64,000 nucleotides of DNA from positions 930,001 to 994,000 of the forward strand of contig CP013099.1 of NCBI GenBank assembly GCA_001447805.1, given 5' to 3'. Below are positions 18,071 to 32,050 of this stretch, piece after piece. The notes under the pieces are model-generated. The model was not told where the DNA came from. It saw nothing but the letters and a program-made list of their open reading frames with translations, and made no database searches. The stretch is from Candidatus Tenderia electrophaga (lineage in GTDB: Bacteria > Pseudomonadota > Gammaproteobacteria > Tenderiales > Tenderiaceae). The number at the start of each line of letters is the position of its first letter. The stretch's first letter is position 1. The position numbers and the translations under genes were made by a program.

Positions 18071-18307
18071 TTAGCTCGCGCGCTTGGGCGCTTTTCGGGC
18101 GGCCGGTGTGGCCTGTTTCGCCGCGGTGACAAAACAACTTGTGCGCCACAGGCAGGCGTCCTGGCTACACACGCCGTTGGTCGCGCTGGCGAAACAGTCA
18201 AAATTGCCTTCGCGATGCTGAATCGCGCGTACCAGGGCGGTCTTGTTCAGCTTGCCCGGTTTGATGCCCATATGCCGCGCCCGCGCGCGGATCTGTTCCA
18301 TCTTCAT
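18071..18307 (-). CDS. Small SAP-like, Cys-containing protein
   Basis: 78 aa from MKMEQI at 18307, preceded by GGGAGC; an upstream in-frame ATG at 18343 is less suited. Residues 1-30 (EQIRARARHMGIKPGKLNKT, then ALVRAIQ) resemble a SAP or Rho-N helix-loop-helix that binds nucleic acid. Residues 36-60 carry four Cys (FDCF, GVCSQDAC, TSCF), a possible metal site, and the tail is Lys/Ala/Arg-rich. It follows ppc on the same strand by 50 bp. Probable small nucleic-acid-associated protein; function unknown. Confidence 0.7.
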   Translation of the reverse strand: MKMEQIRARARHMGIKPGKLNKTALVRAIQHREGNFDCFASATNGVCSQDACLWRTSCFVTAAKQATPAARKAPKRAS

Positions 18308-18357
18308 TGTTGCTCCCTCAATCAATTGCTGTGCAGTAAACACTATTTCCGCCGCGA

Positions 18358-21141
18358 TTATCCGGTATTTCGCATGCCGGCGGCAATGGCGTTGATAGAG
18401 CGCAGCAGCGGGTCGAGCCAGATATTGCGTTCCTGCTCCGGCTGGCGTTCGTCGCGATAGCGTTTCAGCAGGGTGATCTGGATGTTGTTGAGGGGGTCCA
18501 AATAGGGATTGCGGCGCGCCAGTGACAGGGCCAGGCCGGGGCTTTCATCCAGCAGATGATCGCTGTCGGTGACTGTCAGCACCGTGTCGACGGTTTGCCG
18601 GTATTCGTCACGCACGTGCCCGTAGATGGTCGCGCTGGTGTCGGAGTCCAGGCACAGCTGGGCGTACTCCTGGGCGATACGCATGTCGGCCTTGAACAGG
18701 GCCATCTGGGTATTGCTGAGCAGGGCACGGAAAAAGGGCCATTGGCGGTTCATCTGGCGCAGGGTGGCGATGCGCTGCTCGTCATTGTCGGCCCATTGCG
18801 CCAGCGCCGTGCCTATACCGTACCAGGCCGGCAGGGTATGGCGCGCCTGGGCCCAGCCGAAGACCCAGGCGATGGCGCGTACCGAGTCCTTGGAGCGGTC
18901 GCCCTGTTTGCGATGCGAGGGGCGTGAGCCGATGTTCATCATGCCGATTTCGTTGACCGGTGTGGCCTCGTAGAAATAGTCCAGCAGGGCGGGATTGTCG
19001 TCGGTCAGGTCGCGATAGGCGCCTTCCCCCATACGCACCAGCTGGTCGATGATTTCCAGATATTCGTCATGATCACCGGGCACCTCCTGGACGATACAGC
19101 GACTCGCCTTGAGCAGACCGGTGCTGCCCATGGTCAGCTCGTAGACGGCGGTTTCGTGATTGCTGTACTTGGAGGACAGCACCTCGCCCTGCTCGGTGAA
19201 CTTGATCTGGCCGAACACGGTGCCGGCCGGCTGCGACAGGATGGCCTCGTGCGTCGGGCCGCCGCCGCGACCGATGGTGCCGCCGCGACCGTGAAACAGG
19301 CGGCATTCGATGCCGTGCTTGGCGGCGATAGCGGTAATCTTGCGCTGGGCCTGATACAGGCTCCAGCCCGAGGCCAGGATGCCGCCGTCCTTGCAGGAAT
19401 CGGAATAGCCCAGCATGACCTCCTGAATATCGCCGGAGGCGGCCAGCAGGCGCCGGTAGGTGCTGTTCTCGAGCAGCCGCTCCATGACGATTTCGATGTG
19501 GGCCAGATCCTCGATGGTCTCGAACAGGGGCGAGATTTCGATGTCGCAGCGCCACTGTTCACTGTCACAGTCCACCAGGCCGGCCAGGTGGGCCAGGAAC
19601 ATCACTTCCATCACATGGCTGGCGGCGTGGGTCATGGAGATGACATAGGTGCCGAAGGCGCGCGGGCTGATTTCGTCGCGCATCTGTGCCATGACGTCGA
19701 ACACTTCCAGGGTTTCGCGGGTCTCGTCCGAGAGCTGCGCGCGCGCCAGGGTCGGGCGCCGCTTGGCGGCGATGAGTTCGCTCAGCGTGGCGAGGCGCTG
19801 ATCCTCGTCCATGTCGGCGTAATTGTAATTGCCGAAACCCTGGGCCAGGACCTCGTTCACTGTGCTGCTGTGGCGGGTGGACTCCTGACGTACGTCCAAA
19901 TTCATCAGGAAAAAACCGAAGGTCTCGATCTGGCGGATCAGGTCCTTGACCGTGCCGTTGGCGATCTTGGCGTCGCCGTGGCTGAGCAGTGAATTGTGGA
20001 TCAGGTGCAGGTCGCGCAGTAGCTCATCTTCATCGGCATAGGCATGTTCGGTAGGTTCGTGCACATGCTCGCCCAAGCTGTGCTTGATCGCCACCAGGTT
20101 GCGCTCCAGGCGATAACGCATCAGAAACAGCATGCGCCGATAAGGTTCGTTGGCGAAGCGCTCGGAATCGCCTTCGAAGGCGGTTTCGACTAAATAGTCG
20201 TAGTCGGCCAGCGCCTGGGTGAAGGCCTCGGCGGGCCGGCACAGGGAATTGGACAGGGTCAGCACCCGCGTCAGGCTGCCGATGCGGTTGAGATACTCCA
20301 GCAGCACCGAGCGTGCCTGCAGACGCAGGGCGAAGCGGGTGGTCTCGGGCGTGACGTTGGGATTACCGTCGCGGTCGCCGCCCACCCAGGAGCCGAAGCG
20401 CAGGAAGCTGGGGACGCTCACCGCCGGGCTGCCGGCGTAGATCTTGGCCACCGCCTTTTCCATATTGCGGTAGGTCTGGGGTACGGCGTCGAACAGACAG
20501 TCCTGAAAATAGCCGATGCCGGTGCGGATCTCGTCTTCCACCCGCGGTCGGCGCACGCGCACCTCGTCGGTTTTCCACAGGATCTGGATCTCGCCTTCCA
20601 GGCGTTCGATGATCTCGCGGCGCTCCTGTTTGCTCAGGCGGGTGTCGTCCAGCTCCTCGCTGGTGAGAAAAATACGCCGCAGCGCCTCTTTCACCATGCG
20701 CCGCTTGGCCTCGGTGGGGTGGGCGGTGATGACTGGATAATACGCGGTGCGGTTGAGGATGGTCTGCAGCTGTTCGGCGCTGATGTTCTGCTGCTTGAAT
20801 TCGTTCAGGGTGGCGTTGAAGGAGCCAGGCCAGGCGGGGCCGTCGCTGAAGCGGCACAGGCGGCGCCGGTATTGATGCTGATAGGCCTCCTCGGCGATGT
20901 TGACCAGGCTGAAGTAAATGCTGAAGGCGCGCACCACCTGGGTCAGGGTGTGGGGATCGAGGCGGCTGATTAACAGTCTGAGCTGCTGCTGTTTTTTGGC
21001 GTTGTCTTCCTTGCGCAGATTGATGTAACCCTTGCGCAGGGTCTCGACGGCGGAGAACACCTGGTCGCCGGCCTGGGCGCGCAGGATGTTGCCCAACAGA
21101 TTGCCGAATAGCTTGACGCGCGAACGCAGTTTCTTGTCCAT
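18358..21141 (-). CDS. ppc: Phosphoenolpyruvate carboxylase
   Basis: 927 aa from MDKKLRSRVKLFGN; the open frame extends 25 codons upstream but without family resemblance. Catalytic signatures are VITAHPTEAKRR, MLGYSDSCKDGG and FHGRGGTIGRGGGP, and the C-terminus ends MRNTG as in the family. It fixes bicarbonate onto PEP to give oxaloacetate, refilling the TCA cycle. It lies 139 bp downstream of glgA on the same strand; no terminator is seen between them. Confidence 0.96.
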   Translation of the reverse strand: MDKKLRSRVKLFGNLLGNILRAQAGDQVFSAVETLRKGYINLRKEDNAKKQQQLRLLISRLDPHTLTQVVRAFSIYFSLVNIAEEAYQHQYRRRLCRFSDGPAWPGSFNATLNEFKQQNISAEQLQTILNRTAYYPVITAHPTEAKRRMVKEALRRIFLTSEELDDTRLSKQERREIIERLEGEIQILWKTDEVRVRRPRVEDEIRTGIGYFQDCLFDAVPQTYRNMEKAVAKIYAGSPAVSVPSFLRFGSWVGGDRDGNPNVTPETTRFALRLQARSVLLEYLNRIGSLTRVLTLSNSLCRPAEAFTQALADYDYLVETAFEGDSERFANEPYRRMLFLMRYRLERNLVAIKHSLGEHVHEPTEHAYADEDELLRDLHLIHNSLLSHGDAKIANGTVKDLIRQIETFGFFLMNLDVRQESTRHSSTVNEVLAQGFGNYNYADMDEDQRLATLSELIAAKRRPTLARAQLSDETRETLEVFDVMAQMRDEISPRAFGTYVISMTHAASHVMEVMFLAHLAGLVDCDSEQWRCDIEISPLFETIEDLAHIEIVMERLLENSTYRRLLAASGDIQEVMLGYSDSCKDGGILASGWSLYQAQRKITAIAAKHGIECRLFHGRGGTIGRGGGPTHEAILSQPAGTVFGQIKFTEQGEVLSSKYSNHETAVYELTMGSTGLLKASRCIVQEVPGDHDEYLEIIDQLVRMGEGAYRDLTDDNPALLDYFYEATPVNEIGMMNIGSRPSHRKQGDRSKDSVRAIAWVFGWAQARHTLPAWYGIGTALAQWADNDEQRIATLRQMNRQWPFFRALLSNTQMALFKADMRIAQEYAQLCLDSDTSATIYGHVRDEYRQTVDTVLTVTDSDHLLDESPGLALSLARRNPYLDPLNNIQITLLKRYRDERQPEQERNIWLDPLLRSINAIAAGMRNTG

Positions 21142-21279
21142 AATTTTATTTAAAACAACTGGTTGCAGTGTGTGCCGCGGCCGCGCAGGGGAGCGCAGCG
21201 ACCAAAAGGCGGCCATTATACACCCGGTGTGGGATTTTAGGAGGCCACGCCACGCCGAGTGAGACGGGAATAGGCGGGT

Positions 21280-22746
21280 TTAGGATTGACGTTTTTCCAA
21301 GGCCAGCTGGTAGAGCTCCAGATAATGTTTGGCACTCTGTTTCCAACTGAAATCCTGACGCATGCCGTTGGCGATGAGCTGCTGCCAGACCTGGGGTTGG
21401 CCGCGAAATACAGCGATGGCGCGCTGCGCGGCCCCCCACAGACCGTCATGGGTGGCGTGTGTGAAGACGAAGCCGGTGGCGGCCTTGCGGGCGATGTTCT
21501 CGTCGCTGGCATCGACCACCGTGTCGGCCAGGCCGCCGGTGCGGCGCACGATCGGCACGGTGCCGTAGCGCAGGCTGTAGATCTGGTTCAGGCCGCAGGG
21601 CTCGAAGCGCGACGGCATCAGGAACATGTCGGCGCCGGCCTCAATCTGATGCGCCAGGGGTTCGCTGAAGCCGATGTGCACGGCGATGTGTTCCGGGTAC
21701 AGTTTGGCCGCTTGCTGCAATTCGGTCTGGATGTGTTTGTCGCCGCTGCCCAGAATCGCCAGCTGCACGTCGTGTTTCACCAGCTCGGGGATAATGCTCA
21801 GCACCAGGTCGATGCCCTTCTGTTCCGCCAGCCGGCCCACTAGCCCCAGCAGCGGCGGCGAGGTGCGCTGCGGCAGGCCGAACTGGGCCTGAAGTTGTTG
21901 TTTGTTGCGCGCCTTGCCGACCATGTGATGGGCGTCATAACTGTATTTCACGTGGGGGTCCTTGGCCGGGTCCCATTGCTTGTAATCCACGCCGTTGAGG
22001 ATGCCCATGAGGCGCTCGGCGCGGTGATTCAGCAGGCCGTCGAGGCCGTGCCCGAAGTGCGGCGTGCGGATCTCCTCGGCATAGGTGGGGCTGACCGTGC
22101 TGATCATGTCGGCGAACACCAAGCCGCCCTTGATGAAGGACAGGCCGCCGTGAAACTCCAGGCCGTCCACGCCCCACAGGTGGCTGGGCAATTTCAGGCT
22201 GTGAAACTTGGTGGCCTCGAAAAAGCCGTGATAGGCCAGATTATGGACGGTAAATACGCTGGCCGGTCGCTTGGGGTAAGGCGCCAGCAGGGCCGGCACC
22301 AGGCCGCTCTGCCAGTCATTGCAGTGGACGATGTCCGGCTGCCAGTCCAGCTCTGCCTTGTTCAGGGCCACCGCAGTGACGGCGCGCGCGAACAGCGCGA
22401 AACGCTCGGCGTTGTCGGCCCAGTCATGCCCGTCCGGGTCCACGTAGGGCCCGCCGGGGCGGTCGAAATGGGGCGGCGAATCCACCAGATAGAGCCGCAC
22501 TGTGGTGCCCGGCAGGCGGCCCTCGAGCAGGCGCACGGTCTCCGGCACGCCTTCCATGCGGAAACTGGCAAACCCTAGTTTTTCCGCTTTGCGCATGGCC
22601 TCGCGGTAGGCCGGCATGATGACGCGTACGTCCTGGGACTGGCCCTTGAGGGCGGCGGGCAGGCTGCCGGCGACATCCGCCAGGCCGCCGGTTTTGATCA
22701 GCGGATAGACTTCACTGGTGACGAATAGGATGTTGTGGCTGGACAT
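21280..22746 (-). CDS. glgA: Glycogen synthase (ADP-glucose)
   Basis: 488 aa, GT5 family. N-terminal VTSEVYPLIKTGGLADVAGS, with the ADP-glucose-binding KTGG at 18-21, HNLAYHG, and the C-terminal GLVGRLAEQKG and MPSRFEPCGLNQ motifs. It extends alpha-1,4-glucan chains from ADP-glucose. No other glycogen gene is in the window. It is divergent from regB across 174 bp, so redox control of storage is possible but not shown. Confidence 0.95.
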   Translation of the reverse strand: MSSHNILFVTSEVYPLIKTGGLADVAGSLPAALKGQSQDVRVIMPAYREAMRKAEKLGFASFRMEGVPETVRLLEGRLPGTTVRLYLVDSPPHFDRPGGPYVDPDGHDWADNAERFALFARAVTAVALNKAELDWQPDIVHCNDWQSGLVPALLAPYPKRPASVFTVHNLAYHGFFEATKFHSLKLPSHLWGVDGLEFHGGLSFIKGGLVFADMISTVSPTYAEEIRTPHFGHGLDGLLNHRAERLMGILNGVDYKQWDPAKDPHVKYSYDAHHMVGKARNKQQLQAQFGLPQRTSPPLLGLVGRLAEQKGIDLVLSIIPELVKHDVQLAILGSGDKHIQTELQQAAKLYPEHIAVHIGFSEPLAHQIEAGADMFLMPSRFEPCGLNQIYSLRYGTVPIVRRTGGLADTVVDASDENIARKAATGFVFTHATHDGLWGAAQRAIAVFRGQPQVWQQLIANGMRQDFSWKQSAKHYLELYQLALEKRQS

Positions 22747-22920
22747 GCGGGTCGGCTCGCGGGAAACAGGGTTGTTTTTTGTTGTTCAGAATAACATGGG
22801 GCTTTTAAACGTGTGAATGTTTTGTAATTTTCCCTGCCGGAATGGAGTAAGATGCGCAGCTTTGGTGCCCCTGTGCCTGGACTTGGTGCGCCTTGGGTCA
22901 ATCTGATAGATTCGATTGCA

Positions 22921-24207
22921 ATGAACTCATTTTCACAGCAGGTCACGCATGCCGGTGACAGGGCCGCCGTGTTTAATCTGCGGCGCCTGGTATTTGTCCG
23001 CCTGGTCGCCATTTTCGGCGAAATCGTGGTGGTTATCGCTGCCGCCTGGGGCTTGGGGATGCAGCTGCCCCTGCTGGGCCTGGGCTGGGTGATTGCCGCC
23101 CACGCCGCCGTCAACCTGTTTGCCGGCTGGCGCCTGCGTTCTGCTAAGTCGCTGGGTGCCAACGAATTTATGCTTCAGTTGGGGCTGGATGTGATAATCC
23201 TGACGACCCTGCTGTATCTCGCCGGCGGTGCCAGCAATCCCTTTATCTCCCTGTTAGTGCTGCCCCTGGTGATGGCGGCCGCCGTGTTGCCCAAACACCA
23301 GGTCTGGGGCATGGGCGTATTAGTGGTGGCGGCCTACGGCCTGCTGATGTTCCAGCATCGCCCCATGCCCCATGTCGCCTCCCATGCCGGCGAGGATTTC
23401 GACTGGCATGTTATTGGCATGTGGTTCAGTTTTATATTGGCCGTGGTCATTATCGTGTTTTTCGTGTTGCGCATGGCCGAATCGCTGCGCGAGCGCGATC
23501 GGGTGTTGGCTGAGGCGCGTGAGCGCAGCCTGCGCGACGAGCAGCTGGTGGCGTTAGGCACCCTGGCCGCCGGTGCGGCCCATGAGCTGGGTACGCCGCT
23601 GTCGACCATGGCCATTCTGACCCAGGAGTTGCAACAGGAGTACGACGCTGACACGGATCTGCAACAGCGGCTCGGCATCCTCAGGCAACAGGTGGACCGC
23701 TGCAAGGCCACGCTGGCCATGATTTCGGCCTCGTCCGGCCAGCTGCGCGCCGAGGGCGGCGGCCGGCTGCGGCTGGACCGCTTTTTGAGCGGGGTGGTGG
23801 CGGAGTGGCGCCTGCGGCGCCCGACGGCGCGGCTTGAATTTGAGATGTCGGGTACCCGCCCTGCGCCGGACATCATCTCGGAGCAGGGACTCAGGCAAGC
23901 CTTGATCACCTTTCTCGATAATGCCGCCGACTCGTCGCCCGATGACGTGGGCATGCGCTGCCGCTGGCAGGCGCGCCATTTGGCGATTGAAATCGCCGAT
24001 CGCGGCGCCGGTATGCCGCAGCATTACCGCGCCCAGGTCGGCAAGGTGCCGTTTAGCACCAAGCCCGAGGGGCAGGGGCTGGGGCTGATGCTGGCCCACG
24101 CCATCATCCAGCGACTGGGCGGCACGGTGAATGTGGCGGACCGCCCCGGCGGCGGCATGCTTGTGGATATGCAGTTGGATTTGGCTAGGTTGTTGCTGGA
24201 TGAATGA
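22921..24207 (+). CDS. regB: RegB/PrrB-type redox sensor histidine kinase
   Basis: 428 aa from ATG 22921. Six membrane helices fill residues about 25-175 and include GGASNPF, matching the quinone-binding GGxxNP loop of RegB. The H-box AHELGTPLSTM has the phosphorylated His at 221, and a Cys lies exactly 40 residues later (VDRCKATL, Cys261), the same spacing as His225 and the redox-active Cys265 of Rhodobacter RegB. ATPase motifs FLDNAADSS, DRGAGMP and GQGLGLML complete it. It should sense quinone pool or redox state and phosphorylate RegA, whose gene overlaps it by 8 bp. Confidence 0.93.
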   Translation: MNSFSQQVTHAGDRAAVFNLRRLVFVRLVAIFGEIVVVIAAAWGLGMQLPLLGLGWVIAAHAAVNLFAGWRLRSAKSLGANEFMLQLGLDVIILTTLLYLAGGASNPFISLLVLPLVMAAAVLPKHQVWGMGVLVVAAYGLLMFQHRPMPHVASHAGEDFDWHVIGMWFSFILAVVIIVFFVLRMAESLRERDRVLAEARERSLRDEQLVALGTLAAGAAHELGTPLSTMAILTQELQQEYDADTDLQQRLGILRQQVDRCKATLAMISASSGQLRAEGGGRLRLDRFLSGVVAEWRLRRPTARLEFEMSGTRPAPDIISEQGLRQALITFLDNAADSSPDDVGMRCRWQARHLAIEIADRGAGMPQHYRAQVGKVPFSTKPEGQGLGLMLAHAIIQRLGGTVNVADRPGGGMLVDMQLDLARLLLDE

Positions 24208-24745
24208 TGCCGCCGACAAGCCGCGCCTGTTGCTGGCGGATGACGATGAGGTGTTTGCCGCCGTATTGGCGCGCGCCCTGGCCCGGCGCGGCTACGACGT
24301 GGAGCTGGCGCAGGATGTGCAAACCGGCTTGCGGCTGGCGCAGCAGTGGCTGCCCGATTATGCCGTCATCGACCTCAACATGCCGGACGGTTCGGGCCTG
24401 ACACTGGTAAAGCAGATCTGCGCCCAGGACGGCGAGCCGCGGGTCGTGGTGTTGACCGGCTATGCCAGCATCGCCACGGCGGTGGAGGCCATCAAACTCG
24501 GCGCCATTCACTATTTGGCCAAACCGGCCGATGCCGATGACATCGTCGCCGCCCTGCACAAGGACACAGGCGACACCGAGGTGGCAGTGACCGAGTCGCC
24601 CATGTCGGTGCGGCGCTTGGAATGGGAGCATATCCAGAAGGTATTGGCCGAGGTGGAAGGCAATGTCTCGGAGGCGGCGCGGCGCTTGGGGATGCATCGG
24701 CGCACCTTGCAGCGTAAGCTGCAAAAGCGGCCGGTAAAGCAGTAA
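24200..24745 (+). CDS. regA: RegA/PrrA-type response regulator
   Basis: 181 aa. Receiver domain with acidic pocket ADDDE, phospho-Asp58 in VIDLNMPDGSG, Thr in VLTGYAS and Lys in LAKPA. The C-terminal Fis-type helix-turn-helix reads EGNVSEAARRLGMHRRTLQR. RegA homologues control energy, carbon and electron-transport genes globally in response to redox state. The start lies inside the end of regB, so the two are made together. Confidence 0.93.
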   Translation: MNDAADKPRLLLADDDEVFAAVLARALARRGYDVELAQDVQTGLRLAQQWLPDYAVIDLNMPDGSGLTLVKQICAQDGEPRVVVLTGYASIATAVEAIKLGAIHYLAKPADADDIVAALHKDTGDTEVAVTESPMSVRRLEWEHIQKVLAEVEGNVSEAARRLGMHRRTLQRKLQKRPVKQ

Positions 24746-24897
24746 GTCGGCTTGCGTACGGCGCGGGTAGTTAACTATTTTTAATAGAGAATTCATAAAT
24801 TTTTGCCGTGGTTGCAGGATCACAGCGAAATCCTAAATTGGCGGTGACGGACATTCCCTCACGGTCGCATTCAATCGCACAGGCAAGGAGAGTTAGC

Positions 24898-25812
24898 ATG
24901 CGCATGGCAATGATCGGACTGGGCAAGATGGGCGGCAACATGGCGCGGCGGCTGTGTCGCGGCGGCATCGAGGTGGTGGGCTATAACCGCTCGCCGGAGA
25001 TCGTCAACGCCTTGGCCGCCGAGGAGGGGATGGTGCCCGCCGGCGCCTTGCGCGAGGCGGTGGAAAAACTCACCGCGCCGCGCGTGGTGTGGTTGATGCT
25101 GCCCAGCGGCGCGCCCACCGAGCAGGCCATCGAGGAATTGAACGCCCTCCTGGAACAGGGCGATGTCATCGTCGACGGCGGCAATTCCAATTACCACGAC
25201 AGCCAGCGCCGCGGCGCCACGGTGGCCAAGGCGGGTATCGGTTATGTGGACGCCGGCACCTCGGGCGGCATTTGGGGCCTGGACAACGGTTACTGCCTGA
25301 TGGTGGGCGGCGCGCGCGACGCAGTGGCCCTGGTCGAGCCGGCGCTCAAGGTGTTGGCGCCGGCGCCCGAGCGCGGCTGGGCCCACGTCGGCCCTGTTGG
25401 GGCCGGTCATTTCACCAAGATGATCCACAACGGCATCGAGTACGGCATGATGCAGGCCATGGCCGAAGGCTTCGCCCTGATGAAGGGCAAGTCGGAATTC
25501 AATCTCGACCTGGCCCAGATCTCGGAGCTGTGGCGCCACAGTTCGGTGGTGCGCAGTTGGTTGTTGGATTTGACCGCCGATGCCTTGAAACAGGACCAGC
25601 AACTCGATGATATCGCCCCCTACGTGCCCGATTCGGGCGAGGGCCGCTGGACGGTGGTGGAGTCCATCGATCAGGGCACCGCCGCGCCGGTGCTGAGCCT
25701 GGCCCTAAGCATGCGCTTTACCAGTCAGGATGAAGAGGGCTATGACTTCAAGCTGTTGTCCATGATGCGTAACGCCTTCGGCGGTCATGCAGTGAAAAAG
25801 GCGGGTGAATAA
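24898..25812 (+). CDS. gnd: 6-phosphogluconate dehydrogenase, short decarboxylating form
   Basis: 304 aa from ATG 24898 with AAGGAG 8 bases upstream; a longer open frame from 24808 is not supported. The length fits the short, often NAD-preferring class rather than the 470-aa form. Rossmann motif [10 protein letters not shown], substrate signature [10 protein letters not shown], and catalytic [14 protein letters not shown]. It oxidises 6-phosphogluconate to ribulose 5-phosphate and CO2. Its stop overlaps the zwf start by one base. Confidence 0.93.
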   Translation: MRMAMIGLGKMGGNMARRLCRGGIEVVGYNRSPEIVNALAAEEGMVPAGALREAVEKLTAPRVVWLMLPSGAPTEQAIEELNALLEQGDVIVDGGNSNYHDSQRRGATVAKAGIGYVDAGTSGGIWGLDNGYCLMVGGARDAVALVEPALKVLAPAPERGWAHVGPVGAGHFTKMIHNGIEYGMMQAMAEGFALMKGKSEFNLDLAQISELWRHSSVVRSWLLDLTADALKQDQQLDDIAPYVPDSGEGRWTVVESIDQGTAAPVLSLALSMRFTSQDEEGYDFKLLSMMRNAFGGHAVKKAGE

Positions 25813-27326
25813 TGGCGAAGTTGGATCCCTGTACCCTGGTCATTTTCGGCGCCACCGGTAACCTGTCGCGCCTCAAGCTGATGCCGGCCCTGTTTCGGCT
25901 AGAGGCCGACGCGCGTCTGCCGGACGAGGCCAAGATCCTTGCCTTCGGGCGGCGTCCCTGGGACAAGCAACAGTGGGTGGACGAGGTGGCCAAGATGTTG
26001 GATGCCAAGTACCCCAACGGCTACGACCGCGGCGCCTTCGAGCGCTTCACTCAGAAACTGGAGTATCACCAAGGCGACTTGGACAACCTGGACTCCTTCA
26101 AAAGCCTGAGCGAGCGCCTGCAAGAAGCAGACAGTTTCCCCCGCAATCTGCTCCACTACATGGCCATCAGCCCCTCGGAATTCGGCAGCGTGTTCGAAAA
26201 GCTGGGCGAGGTGGGCTTGTTGAAGCAGCAACACGGCTGGCACCGGGTGGTGATCGAAAAGCCCTTCGGTTATGACCTGCTCAGCGCCCAGACCCTGCAG
26301 AACTCCCTGCTGCGCCATGCCGGCGAGGACCAGATCTTCCGCATCGATCACTATCTGGGCAAGGCCACGGTGCGCAATGTCTTGGTGTTCCGCTTCGCCA
26401 ATCTGTTGCTGGAACCGCTGTGGCACCGCAACTACATCGACCATGTTCAGATCACCCATTCCGAGACGCTGGGAATACAGGGCCGAGCAGAATATTACGA
26501 CCGCGCCGGAGCGCTGCGCGATATGTTGCAGAGCCATCTGATGCAGCTGCTCACCCTGGTGGCCATGGAGCCGCCGGTGGGCATGGACGCCGAATCCCTG
26601 CGCGACGAGAAGGTAAAGGTGCTCAAATCCATCCGCCCCATTCCGCACAATGCGGTCCATGCCCATGCCTTCCGCGCCCAGTACGCGGCGGGCCATGTGG
26701 AGGGACGTGCCGTGGCCGGTTATCAGGACGAAGCGGACGTGGCGCCGGACAGCGCCACGGAGACTTATGCCGCCTTGAAACTCTATATCGACAATTGGCG
26801 TTGGAAAGGGGTGCCCTTCTACGTGCGTACCGGCAAACGGTTGGCCGAGTCCAGTTCCGCCATCTGCATCCGCTTCAAGCACCCGCCGCAGCAATTGTTC
26901 GGCAGCAAGAGCAAGGCCGAGGCCCTCAAGCCCAACTGGATCCTGCTCGGCATCCAGCCCAACAACTGTCTCAAGATGGAGATCCAGGTCAAGGAACACG
27001 GCACCGCCATGAAGACCCGCGTCATCAGCCTTGACGCCAGTTACGATGACAAAGGCGGCAGCGGTGCCGATGCCTACGAAGACCTGATTCTGGACGTGAT
27101 CAAGGGAGACCGTGCCTTGTTTTTGCGCTACGATGAAGTGGAATGGGCCTGGCGCGTGGTGGACCCGATTCTCAAGGTCTGGTCGATGGAGCGCGACTTC
27201 ATCAACACCTATCCGGCCGGCACTTGGGGGCCGCGCGGCACCTACCGGCTATTCGATCGCGAAGACCAGTTTTGGCGCCATTCGCTATCACTGGACGGCA
27301 GCGATGTCAGCTCGGAGGCGTTCTGA
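25812..27326 (+). CDS. zwf: Glucose-6-phosphate dehydrogenase
   Basis: 504 aa. N-terminal nucleotide-binding [14 protein letters not shown], active site RIDHYLGK, then [12 protein letters not shown] and the [11 protein letters not shown] region. It makes 6-phosphogluconolactone and reduces NAD(P). With gnd it forms the oxidative pentose phosphate branch; no lactonase gene lies in this cluster. TAATG junction with gnd indicates coupled translation. Confidence 0.96.
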   Translation: MAKLDPCTLVIFGATGNLSRLKLMPALFRLEADARLPDEAKILAFGRRPWDKQQWVDEVAKMLDAKYPNGYDRGAFERFTQKLEYHQGDLDNLDSFKSLSERLQEADSFPRNLLHYMAISPSEFGSVFEKLGEVGLLKQQHGWHRVVIEKPFGYDLLSAQTLQNSLLRHAGEDQIFRIDHYLGKATVRNVLVFRFANLLLEPLWHRNYIDHVQITHSETLGIQGRAEYYDRAGALRDMLQSHLMQLLTLVAMEPPVGMDAESLRDEKVKVLKSIRPIPHNAVHAHAFRAQYAAGHVEGRAVAGYQDEADVAPDSATETYAALKLYIDNWRWKGVPFYVRTGKRLAESSSAICIRFKHPPQQLFGSKSKAEALKPNWILLGIQPNNCLKMEIQVKEHGTAMKTRVISLDASYDDKGGSGADAYEDLILDVIKGDRALFLRYDEVEWAWRVVDPILKVWSMERDFINTYPAGTWGPRGTYRLFDREDQFWRHSLSLDGSDVSSEAF

Positions 27327-27348
27327 GAACCCGTTTCTAAACCAATAA

Positions 27349-28998
<1,650 letters not shown>

Positions 28999-29032
28999 GT
29001 CTGCGAATCAACGTAAATTAAAAAGTACCTCC

Positions 29033-29073
29033 AGCCTCCCCCTTTTTCTAAAGGGGGATTGAGGGGGATTTAA
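29033..29073. repeat. Dispersed C/G-run palindromic repeat, second copy
   Basis: Reads CCCCCTTTTTCTAAAGGGGG followed by ATTGAGGGGGATTT. It is the inverted, slightly diverged counterpart of the repeat at 14984-15024. It lies just after pgi and might serve as a 3' end. Confidence 0.65.
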
Positions 29074-29357
29074 AGATTCGGAGTTCTTAGCCTTAAATCT
29101 CCCCAACCCTTTATGCCTTGTCGGTGCTCTTTAGAAAAACAGGCGAGCCGTCCATGAGCGGACTGAATTTCCCGTTTTTCAAAAACACGGTATAATTGCC
29201 GCCTTGTTCTAACTGACTGAAAAAACAAGAAAACGAGAACACATCTTGTAATCGTCGACAAATTAATCGATCTTTGCGGCCCGCCTCAGCGGCCGGATTT
29301 TTAATCACGCGCCTTCAGAACCAGGCAACACGCATCTAGCAAAAGGATTGTAGCGAT
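29074..29357 (+). promoter_or_regulatory. aceE leader and candidate promoter
   Basis: No gene is seen here. A perfect TATAAT occurs at 29191-29196 (CGGTATAATTGCC); no strong -35 hexamer matches it. If used, the aceE leader would be about 155 nt, long enough for regulation. GCGGCCCGCCTCAGCGGCC (about 29277-29294) could form a partial hairpin in it. AAAGGATTG gives the aceE ribosome site. Confidence 0.5.
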
Positions 29358-32021
<2,664 letters not shown>

Positions 32022-32050
32022 GCCGGCCGGGAAGCAAGCGAAGGACGCAT

